Shown here piece by piece: positions 11,131 to 21,400 of a stretch of DNA of 64,000 nucleotides. Source of the stretch: Tetrapyrgos nigripes (taxonomy: Eukaryota; Basidiomycota; Agaricomycetes; Agaricales; Campanellaceae). Position 1 is the stretch's first letter; every line of letters begins with the position of its first letter. Location: assembly GCA_013368315.1 (NCBI GenBank), contig JAACJM010000129.1, positions 124,001 through 188,000 of the forward strand. The letters are read 5' to 3'. The translations under genes were made by a program, and so were the position numbers. The notes under the pieces were generated by a model. The model was not told the DNA's origin and did not search any database. It was given only the letters and a program-made list of their open reading frames with translations.

Positions 11131-13018
11131 CTAAATCAGAATGGATACCGCTGTCCTTTTCGGATCAAGAACGTAGTATGGCGTTTGCTGATCACCAATA
11201 TCAATATTCAAGTCTGAAACGGTGCAGCTGAACGCTTCGAGGTCGTCCTTCAGTACAGCAGCCGCTCTTCGAATGGACTGTCTGGTAGAGTAAGAGTTGC
11301 ACATGTCAGTAGCATATTGGAGGATGGTGTTCTCCTCTGCCACCTCAAAAGACAAAAGGTAGGGCACTTGTGCCATGACCAGCCAATCTTTTGGTTTCTC
11401 GACGGGAAGGGCGGCCAGCACCTCCCTCTCTCCGAATGCTTTCAGCTCTTCCAGAGATTGGGGTAGCCGTTTATAAAGCGCAGAAGGCTTATTTGGGATG
11501 AAAGTCTGATAATACTGCTGAAGATAGTTGACAGCAGTGTGTTGTGGTGAAGCAATGTGGATACACATGGTCACAAAGTCGATGAGCCCTTCCAAAGTCT
11601 GGATGTTGGGGAAGCTATCCATCTGACCACCGTTATGAGCCTTAACTTCTTGACAAAATGCAACGATTTCCCTGTCCGCTGCGACTTGGGCATCACCGCC
11701 CACATATACTTCCGTGAGGACCATTGAGACGAATCTCCGTATGATGCCCCAAGTACGAATGATGTTACGTGCATAACCGTACTTGTGGTATTTTGGCTGG
11801 TCCAAATCTTTGACTGGGAAACCCGAGTGTTAAGGTCGTTTGGGACGTAGCAGCCTGTCCAGTTCCAGGACCTGTACGAGTGCTGTATGTAGGAATATAC
11901 TTGTGCAGGGGCATATCCAGTCAAGGGAATGATAATCTTTGGCACGAGAGTATCGCGAGCTGCTAGATTAAGGGAAAGAGTGGTTTTCCAATGTGGTTCC
12001 AATAAACTGAAAACCACATGGGAAGGATCAAGTGTGCGATATGCGGCCACGATGAGGACTTCTTCAACGAGATGCGTGTAAAGCAGGTGGACAGTAACTT
12101 CATGATGAAACCAATCTGACACCTGCGCACACATTTTGGCATAGCGCCACGGCCAGTCTGACGACTCATCGCCTAGATCTGAAGAGGTGACTCGACGGTT
12201 GAAAATGGTGACAGATCCTTCCATGCTCCCCTTGTAGTCAAGTGTGATAGCCAGAGGATGTAGTTTTCCTGCTGGTTCGAGGTGGAAAAGGGTGACAGAA
12301 GAGCATGCATAGCGACCTTCAAATGCAACTTCTGCCATTGGAGATATACCCATCGCAGAACGGAAGTGGCTGTAATCCTGCACATATATGTTCCTTGGAT
12401 CCTCCGTCATTAACCTGGCGGCATCGATGCATTGCTGAACACATGCAGCCGCCTTAAACTTTTCTACCCATAGTGGAGAGGCAAGGGTGATGGAAGTAGG
12501 GTTTGTTCCGGTGAATTGCTGCTGGCCAAAGATAGCGTCTGTATACCAGTCATCACGGAACCCGATGTTGACGTTGGTATACATATCACGAACGCATGAT
12601 TTTTGTGCTTCAATGTGTAGTCGAAGATTTCGGTCGACAAGGTCTTGCATTGTGCGCGTCGTGGCCACGTTCAGGTGCCCTGTTCCGTATCTTGGGCAAC
12701 AAATTGGGATCGGTGAATATCATGGCCGTGGTCTGTACTAGCGATGTGAAGTCAAAAATTTCGTTAACGGGCGTTTGCAATCTTCGAGGGATGATCTTGA
12801 GGAAAGGAGGATATCGGCCTGTATAGGCAAACTGGATGGTGGTGCTGAAACAGTTCGATTTGATGAAGTTTTCCCGTGCTGTAAATAATGTCAGTGAATA
12901 CGAGTTCGGGATGGCAATCTGACCACTCACATGCAACTACGTATACCTCTTCGTTCAGTGAAGGCGGAACCGTTAAAGCGTTCTTCCTCTCTTCACCAGG
13001 TTCTATTGTTTGGTCAAA
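11131..13018 (-). CDS. Lipoxygenase, with two apparent frame breaks
   Basis: Iron-dependent fatty-acid dioxygenase of the basidiomycete type (compare Pleurotus lipoxygenase). From the N-terminus: YPPFLKIIPRRLQTP, ATTRTMQDLVDRN, GFRDDWYTDAIFGQQ, YKGSMEGSVTIFN, then the iron-binding helix with two His (HLLYTH), PHWKTTLSLNLAARD, a third His and the Asn/His position in HTAVNYLQQYY, and a C-terminal Ile (VSILI). No signal peptide. Two single-base breaks are needed for the conserved frame: one extra base near 12694-12696 (before RYGTGHLNVATT) and one missing near 11822-11824 (between DLNTR and FPVKDLDQPKY). The N-terminal exon (FDQTIEPGEE...) has no start codon of its own and is joined by the intron 13019-13069 to the coiled-coil exon of the GTPase. 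Confidence 0.85.
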
Positions 13019-13069
13019 CTGTCGCAAAGAGTTAGCGAATCGTTGGACGTAGCTGCGACAGTGCCTCAC
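13019..13069 (-). other. Intron linking the GTPase coiled coil to the lipoxygenase
   Basis: A 51-nt interval with donor GTGAGG, a CGCTAAC branch-site match 9-15 nt before the end, and acceptor GACAG. The donor lies in the coiled-coil frame (...LQKGVNK) and the acceptor opens the lipoxygenase N-terminal frame (FDQTIEP). Its length is a multiple of three and the unspliced sequence is also open. Confidence 0.65.
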
Positions 13070-14079
13070 CTTGTTCACACCCTTCTGCAATGCTGATTTC
13101 TCGCTTTCTATACGTGCAAGTTTGTCCTGCAGATCTACTCGCTCCTCCTCCAGCTCTCGTCTCAGAGACGTACTGTCCCCCTTCATCGTCTCCATCTCCA
13201 TCGGAGATCTACCAAGTCCTTTTTGTGCTTGGCAATAAGGCGCTCTACTTCCTCGCCGTGCACAGATCCGGCATCGGTATCCTCAAGGCTCTTACCCTCT
13301 ACACGGATCTCTTCTTGAATACGAATGGTTGGTAGAAGCCAGTGTAAGGATATGCTTGAGAACCTTCCGGTCACCCTCCATTGAGCGATCGTGTCTCATG
13401 AAATGTGCACCTCCCTCAACAAGATCTTTCATGAATTTTGCCTTTAGCTCTGCCTCTCGCCTCCGGCCAGTTTCATCATCAACTCGGTCCCAGAATGTTG
13501 TCAGAGCAACAACGTTCTTGAAATTGTCTCTGCCACAAAGACTTTTGAACAGCTTCAGGTTGTGGCTGGCTTGTCCACCAAATCGTGTGTCCGAAATTCG
13601 GTGAAGGTAAACGAGGCCGTTGATTTTTCGGTCTTTGTCATACCTTTAAAAGATCTTTTAAAAAAATTTGGGGAGATATAGAACATTTTGGGTAAACGTA
13701 CTCTTCAAGTAAAAACTCGGTGATGGTCGTCAACACGTTCGTGTTCGTGACGCCAGATCGTGAATCATCGAATCCGGGCGTATCGACAATGACTACTTTG
13801 CGACGGCTGGCTGGATCGATGAAGCGGATCAGTTGGATCTCACTGGTCTCGGAGTTGAGCGTGTTGCCAATCTTGACTGTGTTATCGCCTGTGAGGAGAT
13901 TGATAAACTGTAGCCCAAGGAAATCAATTTTCATAAGGCTTCGGCGATGTATGATTCTTACCGAGGATTTTCCTGTCCCGGTGCTGCCCATGACACTGAA
14001 AGATCTTTAGAAACACTGAGGCAGGTAACAGTGGAATAATATGCACTCACACTATCACGATTTCTTCTTGCGAGCTCAT
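13070..14079 (-). CDS. P-loop GTPase (AIG1/septin-like G domain) with coiled coil, joined to the lipoxygenase
   Basis: Starts at ATG 14079-14077 (MSSQEEIVIV). The G domain shows the P-loop GSTGTGKSS, switch II VDTPGFDD, and LTTFWDRVD at the position of the G4 specificity loop. A charged coiled coil follows (ERLIAKHKKDL; RRELEEERVDLQDKL). The relation to the gene at 15024-16383 is plain, about 60 percent by eye over the shared part. Compared with that paralogue, one extra base lies near 13339-13340 (after KHILTL) and one is missing near 13200 (after KKDLVDL); together they restore the frame, and the 45 codons between them match the paralogue in the shifted frame. There is no stop before the intron at 13019-13069, so the coil reads into the lipoxygenase. 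Either a fusion or a broken gene. Confidence 0.75.
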
Positions 14080-15023
14080 GTTGTGTTTGGTTGTGCTAAG
14101 ATTTTTGACACAGCTCGAAAAACCGATGGAAATTTATGTGTGGAAAGTGGGCCTAGTATATGTTTTCCGAAAATCAAGGTACACCTCACGGGCAGTCAGG
14201 TTTTAGGTCTTTGGGGCTCGGACATGTTCGTGACAAATGTCAAGCTGGAACGAGAGCTAAAATGCTGAATGGAACCTCGGTAAGTTCTTCAACATCCTAA
14301 ACGGTAGAAACTCACCCTTTGGGACAAAATTGAAAATGCCATACACCAAAGGCATCTACTTAATCTTCATTCCGTCTGTCTTTTGAAACGGGAAGGACAA
14401 CAGGGACCTTGACACGAGCACCAAACGTTGCAATATGTCCTTAGAACGCCGTCTCAATGAGATTGGAGCCGTTCAAGAAAGACAGAGACTCGGACCATAG
14501 TCCATAATGGACTTCTTTGACAGTGAGCTGGAAGTAGTAGTAGTAATTGCCGAAGAATAAAAAACATATGACGGCGGATGTCTTGCATGTTCGCTTAGAA
14601 AAACAGCGGCAGTGGACATGACGAAAGCCACTCTGTATTCTGAATGAGAGATGACAAGCGGGATTTGCCTAGCTCTGACATTGCTAAGCCTATGAGTCCA
14701 ATGGGGTAGTGTTATTAATCTCGCCTGGATATTTTCAACGTGTAAATACACACCAGAGGCATCGACCTTTACATTTGGTTGACATTTTGGGCTTCTGAAA
14801 CCCATTTCGTGCGTCTGTCTGAAACTCTTCAAGGGAAAACAATGGCGTTCGTATTGTCCATAAGGAAAGCAGAGCTCCGACCGACATAGTTGGACTTGGC
14901 GGCAGGGATACGATCTGTCATAACTGGTAGTAAGTAGGTGCCTAGAATTGTTTCCTGGTTTGCAAGTATATAAAAAGTAGAGATTCCTCACCTCAGTCCT
15001 GACAATAACCCATCCTTCTCGCA
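14080..15023. other. Divergent intergenic region between the two GTPase paralogues
   Basis: About 944 bp between two head-to-head start codons. A minus-strand open frame of 210 codons (14473-15105) spans most of it and runs into the first exon of the plus-strand gene, but it has no recognisable domain, many Cys, Arg and Ser residues and no family resemblance, so I do not call it a gene. Promoters of both GTPases should be here. Confidence 0.45.
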
Positions 15024-16383
15024 ATGACTTCTTCCAGTTACCCACAAGACAAAGTTGAAAACACCCGAGACTCCCTCGACGACGATTGGGATTCACCATT
15101 GCCAAGCCGTGGCCAACAGGACGACGTGGTCATAGCGTAAGTGGTCGTCATGAATCCGCCTTTTACAGCCTCTCATGGCAGCATACAGCGTAATGGGTTG
15201 CACTGGAACGGGAAAATCGTCGGTAAGACCGGTTTTGCGACTTCAATCTGAATAAGAACTGACTTGCTTCTTCCCATAGTTCATTCGGAGACTCACAGGA
15301 AATACTGAAGTCACAGTTGGCAACAGCCTCGAGTCCGAGACAAGTGAAGTCAAGGTCATTTGCTACCGTGATCCAGGAAGCGGGCGTAATGTCAAGATCG
15401 TCGACACTCCTGGTTTCGACGATTCTCGTCTTGGTTCCAGTGGCAACACCGATACCGACATCTTGAAGAAGATTGCCGAGTTCCTGGTTAGCGAGTAAGT
15501 TTCCGGTTCATGTTGTCCTTTCTAGTCTTTTTCGTTGACAAATACATCAAGATACGATCAGAACAGAAAGCTGAGTGGACTTGTGTACGTCCACCGCATC
15601 TCAGACCCTCGCTTTGGTGGCCAGTCGGTCCGCAATTTGAGGATGTTTCGGGAACTCTGCGGCACGCAGAACTACAAGAACGTTATTATTTTGACAACTT
15701 TCTGGGACAAAGTAGACGCCTCGGAAGGGCAAATGCGGGAGGAGCAACTCCGATCCAACTTTTGCAAAGATATCGTCGCTGGAGGGGCTCGTCTCATGCG
15801 ACATGACTGCACCGTTGCAGGAGCACACCAGGTTGTCAAGGCGATTCTTCCGTTGCCTCCAACAACTGTTCAGATACAGGTGGAAATCCGAGAAGAGGGT
15901 AAAAGCCTTGAGGACACGGGTGCTGGATCTGTGCATCGAGAGGAAATGGATCGTCTCATTGCGAAGCACAAGAAAGAGATGGATGACCTGAAAACAGAGT
16001 TTAGGAGCATAGAGCGAAGCAACGAGGAAGCACGACGTGCACTGAAGGAGGAAAGGGATAAATTACAGTTGGAACTGCAGCGCTGGCAGAAAGAGAAAGA
16101 AGATCTCCACAAAGGGTTAGAGGAAGAGAAGCTGCGTGAAAAGCAGGCGGCGGAGGCGATTGAAGAGAAACGAAGGCGGGACGAGACCGCGAGGTTGCTG
16201 GAAGAAGAGAGACGTAAACGCATGGATGCAGAACTTGCGCTGAATGCAGAGCGTACCAGATCGTTTGCGCAGAGAGGTAAGGATTTTGCGCGAGACGTGC
16301 CCTTGTGTCCGACCTTTTTGTGCGAAACGCCCCTCACTGTTGGAGGACATATCCTCGATGCTGTCAAAGGAATCAAACACTAG
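15024..16383 (+). CDS. P-loop GTPase with C-terminal coiled coil
   Basis: Intact paralogue of the minus-strand GTPase. Start ATG at 15024 (MTSSSYPQDKVENTR). Introns split VVIA|VMGC and GKSS|FIRRL and follow LVSE. G1 is GCTGTGKSS, G3 is VDTPGFDDSR, and TTFWDKVD sits at the G4 position. Residues from about 235 onward form a long charged coiled coil (EEARRALKEERDKLQ, EKRRRDETARLLEEER) and the tail ends in GGHILDAVKGIKH. Proteins of this kind are common and expanded in agaricomycetes; they resemble AIG1/Toc-type and septin-like GTPases, but no cellular role is established. The coil suggests self-assembly or a partner-binding arm. Frame intact over all exons, unlike its neighbour. Confidence 0.85.
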
Positions 16384-16430
16384 ATCTATGTAGTTACTAG
16401 CTATAGTACAGTCGAACATCTCATAATCTC

Positions 16431-16535
16431 ATAATGCATAAGGTTTTGGCAAAACGAACTGACCCTTTCCCCCTAAAATCTTATCTCAGAGTCAGAATGC
16501 ATAAGGATTTTCTGGAACGAACCTTATGCATTCTG
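16431..16535. repeat. Inverted repeat with a third copy, AATGCATAAGG family
   Basis: A 14-bp arm CAGAATGCATAAGG at 16493-16506 is matched by its exact reverse complement CCTTATGCATTCTG at 16522-16535, with a 15-nt loop. A further direct copy, ATAATGCATAAGG, is at 16431-16443. It lies between the convergent-side end of the GTPase gene and the start of IDH1. It could be a terminator-like hairpin, a footprint of a small inverted-repeat element, or a protein-binding site. Confidence 0.6.
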
Positions 16536-16654
16536 TAGACCTTTTGACGTCCATCTCAAGTTGAACGAATTTCCAAATAAGTACTGTTCCACGTGATTGT
16601 CCAATCCCGGAGAGGACGACCCGAAGGGTTCCTTCTTCCTGACATTTTCTTACC

Positions 16655-18271
16655 ATGTTGCGCAACTCCCTCTCGTCCGCCGTTCGCCCTGCTGTCTCTC
16701 AGGCTGTACGTTATTTGCTTTTATCTTTCAGTCTCAGCTCACCTTTTCCCAGCGATCTGCCACCACACTTTCTGCCGGTTTTCCGAAAGTCACCCACAGG
16801 GTCAGTACTTGCTTCAATTTTTTCAGGGACCCTTTTTTCATTCTTGTTCTCGCTTTTAGCAACCAGCCAAGTACGGCGGTGTATATACTGTACGTCGTCG
16901 CATCAACTCCCTCTTTCCTCTTCACCGACTTCACCCGTCAGGTAACACTTATACCCGGAGATGGTATTGGTCAAGAAATCACTAGTTCGGTCAAGGAAAT
17001 CTTCGAACATGTCAATGCACCCATTGAATGGGAGCAGTACGACGTCTCAGGCATGTCCTCCTCAGGAGAGGCCCTCTTTAAGCAGGCCATGGAGAGTTTG
17101 AAAAGAAACAGGGTAGGGCTCAAGGGTGAGTACTGTTCCGTTCTCTTTCTTGGTTGTTTTTCATATTACCTCTGACAGGTATCCTCTTCACCCCGATTTC
17201 TCAATCCGGCCACATTTCATGGAACGTGGCCATGCGTCAACAGCTTGATATCTACGCTTCTGTCGTTATTTGCAAGTCCCTCCCTGGTTTCCCTACCCGT
17301 CACTCCAATGTCGACTTTACCATCATCCGTGAAAACACTGAGGGTGAATACTCTGGACTTGAACACCAAAGCTACCCTGGTGTCGTTGAGAGCTTGAAGG
17401 TTTCGACGCGAGCCAAAGCGGAGCGTATCTCTCGCTTCGCGTTTGACTTTGCTTTGAAAAACAACCGAAAGGTCGGGATATGTGTCATCTCACCGTGAAA
17501 TATTCGTTCTGACATTGATGTATAGAAAGTCACCTGTGTTCACAAAGCCAACATCATGAAGCTGGGTGACGGTCTTTTCTTGAACACTTTCCGCCGCGTT
17601 GCAGAGGAGTACAGGTCTTCAGGAATCGAGTTCAACGACATGATTGTCGACAACACGTGAGTTTGGTTCAAGGGACGCGAATTTTGGTTCTAAGAGTGTA
17701 TGCCAGTTCCATGCAACTTGTCGCAAAACCTGGCCAGTTCGACGTCATGGTCATGCCCAACTTGTACGGCGCCATTGTTTCCAACATTGGTGCTGCTTTG
17801 GTCGGTGGACCAGGTATCGTTCCCGGCTGTAACGTTGGCAGGGTGAGTGAATCATCCTGTGCTCTGAATACTTGCAGAAAGTTGATCATCATGATGTGGC
17901 AGGAATACGCGCTGTTCGAACCCGGTTGCCGTCATGTTGCCAACGACCTCATGGGCACAAATCGTGCCAATCCCGCGGCGATGATTCTGAGCGCGACCAT
18001 GATGCTTAGGCATCTCGGGTGTGTGCCATCCTATATTTTGCTGCTTTTCCTGTCTCATTTTTATCATCCCTCAAGCCTCGATTCGTTCGCCAACAACATT
18101 GCTAGCGCTACCTTTAATGTTATCAATGCTGGAAAAGTCAGGACCGCTGACATGGGAGGTAAGTGCAATAATGATTATTGGCATTGGTCTGAAGGTGCTT
18201 ACTTTTTGATTCTTGAAGGGTCTGCCACTACATCGGACTTCACTGCAGAAGTCATCCGGAACCTTGCTTAG
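16655..18271 (+). CDS. IDH1: Isocitrate dehydrogenase [NAD+] regulatory subunit, mitochondrial
   Basis: Regulatory subunit of the mitochondrial NAD-dependent isocitrate dehydrogenase (TCA cycle). The first exons give a Ser/Arg-rich presequence ([16 protein letters not shown]... [11 protein letters not shown]). The mature part has [89 protein letters not shown] and ends TAEVIRNLA. Reading [21 protein letters not shown] and SGLEH together fits Idh1 rather than the catalytic Idh2. At least eight exons, all with clean splice sites. About 370 residues, as in yeast. Confidence 0.94.
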
Positions 18272-18423
18272 ACTTAGATGATAGAAAGTATTCTAGTAGT
18301 TACGCTGATAGTGTTCTTGGATAATACTATATTTCTGCAAACATGATGAGATTATGTCGAGTTTGCGCACGACCTTTTCTTCCCCTAACTTACTTCATGC
18401 TCTAATTCATCTACGGCTTTGAA

Positions 18424-21400
18424 ATGGAACAGGAACCAAGAACACCTCGTCGTCTCTTCTCATTCGACAATGTCAAGTCTGGACGTCGCTCGTCGTCTGA
18501 AAGTGCAGCATCCGCAGAGTCTGCACCTTCGTCTTCTCGCAAATTTGGTCGAGGCAATCCAAAGAGAGCTCCAACCCTGAACCAAGTGTCCGAGGAATCT
18601 ACTCAGTGGTTGGGCAACGACCTCACTTCATCTCCAAAGTCTATCACACCAGACCCCAGCTATAAACAACCTCCCCTTCCCGCATCCACAAAACCACGTC
18701 CGTTGCCTCCCGTACTCACAGACACTTCCAGCCAGAACCCCACAGATGATCTACCACCACCCTCGCCTTCTGTTATTAGATGGGACACCCTTCGTCAACA
18801 CGTCAAGAAAAAAGACTCCAGCATTCCCGGAGAATCTTCCTCCCATACCACGACACCATCTGTGACCGCTCCATCTAGCCATGGTCGCACTACACCAACC
18901 CCCAAATCTTCACGACTTGCTTCACGATTTGGCTTGCGGAATGTCGTGGAACAAATGCAGTCCCAATATGCTACTACCAGCAGCAGCACTCATGGCCATG
19001 GTATCGGCCACCCTTCCGTTCCTCCCAATCCCCTTGAAGAAGCTCGGAGACAATTCACAATAGAACTGCAGAAAGCATGTGCTGCTGCCAGATACTTCGA
19101 GTTTGGGACTTCCACTCATCCATACGGTTTAAACTTTCGGGGCGAAACAAGTAAAACGAACCACACCAACCGTACGCATAATTACACGGCCAGTGGTTCA
19201 GCACTGTCGCTGCCCTTTCTATCAAGCACGTCCTTGGCTCAGGATGCAGCACAATCTCAGCCCGTGAATGCCCAGACTCACGCCCGCGTCACCTCTGAGG
19301 GAGGCAATCATGCTGGCCTCAAGGTGATGGGTTCGATTAAACCTCTTTATCAAGTCTTAGTGCAGCATGCCCAACTTGCCAGTGCTACTCGTCTGCCCAT
19401 CACTCATTTACCGATTGAGAACCAAATTCTGTCGACGCTGTTGATGCCTTTCCTGCGTCCTGGTTGTGGTGGAGATCAAGAGGAACAGATGAGGATGGAT
19501 GAAGGACAAGAGCAGTGGTATGCCTTGGAGTCTTTTGAGGTGGTTATGAAGACTTGGAATCCTCCCGATGAGGTACGTCTACAATTCGGTCATTTCTGGT
19601 CCTCTCACTAAGACATTACCTTCAGCTTTTAGCTATGGAAAGAATCTTGTGGATTATTAAAGCTGCGGCAGCTCCTCCTGCCCCACCGTCTTACAATCCG
19701 TACAATACTGTCCTTCAATCAAATGCATCTTCCCAACAGATCCATGTTCGCCTCCGACTGCTAAACACCCTCTGGTCTCTTCTTGTTCCTACAGAGACTT
19801 TCTACCCCACTACAAGCCCACAAGTTCTCGTATCGGTTTTTCATAGCTTGTTTGGCTTGCAAGCTTTGTTGGCTGGCGAAGTCGAGGTGGAAAGAAAGAC
19901 CAAGGCTAATTTCGCCAATTACGACGGATATAACTACGCTGAAGTAAAGAGCCCCCACGGTCACAGAGAACGAGAAGATGCACGTCTGTTGAAGGATATT
20001 ATCGATCAAGTGAGAAGGGGAAGTTCGGGAGAATTAGATGAAATGAGAGTGGAAGAGGAATATAATGCTCTTTTCACAGACACTAGTGGGAGAGAAACAG
20101 ACAAGGTGAGGGAAGCTGTGGAGTTGGAGGGTCTGAGTAGAGCACTGGAGTTTGGGTTTGGTGGAGGTAGTGGGAAAGAGGAAGGAGGGAGCAAGAGGTG
20201 GATGCTGGAATGGGGTGTGGAAGAGTATTGGCCCCCTCCTGTTGAAGGTGTAGAGATGACACCTTTGCAGACAGCAATTCACGCAAGGGTGCTCAGTAAC
20301 TTCACCAGAGCTTCTGTATGGTTCCTCTTATCTACCTCGCCGTCTCAAAATCGGAATCGGAACTCAAGAAGCGTCAAGGATGCGACGCTCGTTGTCCAAG
20401 CTCTGCAGACTCGTGTGCTACCTGAACTCGAGAGCATCGAGCTTAACTCTTCTGGAGATGGGGGCAGAGGAGGGGCAGATGGTATTGAAGAAGCTAAACG
20501 AAATGTCATCAAGCTCGTGTTGGAGGTTGGTATGATTGGATGGGCCTCGTCGTCGACATGGTCGACAGCTGAGGAAGATGTTTTCAACGAGGATATGAAC
20601 AAGAGGTGGGCAAGGGGAAACAAAGAAGCCGTGACACTGCAGCAATGGGCAAGTGGCATAATTTGCGGATGGTTCCGGGAAGGTGGAAAAGGAAGGTGGA
20701 AATTGTGTTTTGAGAATCTGTTTTCGGACTTGGTAAGCCTTTGCCTTCGTTTCCACTTCGCTTGGGCCGCTGTTGACGATCGCAAACAGGTCAGCACTTA
20801 CCCCTGGTCTCATCTTCTGCTCATCCTCCATGCCCTGGTCCATTTCTTACCCGACGATGTAAGAAAGTCCGTTGTGACATTGCTACTCCCTCTTTGAATA
20901 CCAGGGTGGCGGATGATCCGCCTCCATTGGGACTGAGTCTCGACTCGGTTGGAGGATATCTGTCGGAATCCACTTCAACTTCGCCTTCCCCGTCACCGAG
21001 AGAGGCATCTTCACCTAGAACTTCCCCTCGCATGCCAAACTCCCGCAGAACTTCATCATACTTCCCTCCATTGTCCCCCAATTCTATCCAATCTCATCCT
21101 CTTACATCAGTGTTAACTCAAATATCCAAACTCTATCCCGCCATTTTCTACAAGCCTCTCTTCTTATGTGCTGCAGCGACGAAAGAATACGCTGTTGTGA
21201 ATCATCTATGTACTGTCGTCAGCATGGCAAAGTGGGTGAAAGGATTTTGGACCGGGACCGGGTCTCCTCAATCTGGTGGGGCTGAGATGGTGTGTGTGGC
21301 GATCATGAGTGACGTTCCAGGATCACAGCCTTCTGGGAGATGGGACGTTGAAGCAGAGCTGGCCTCAAGCTCGTCTAGGCCAATCTGCCTTAATCATAGA

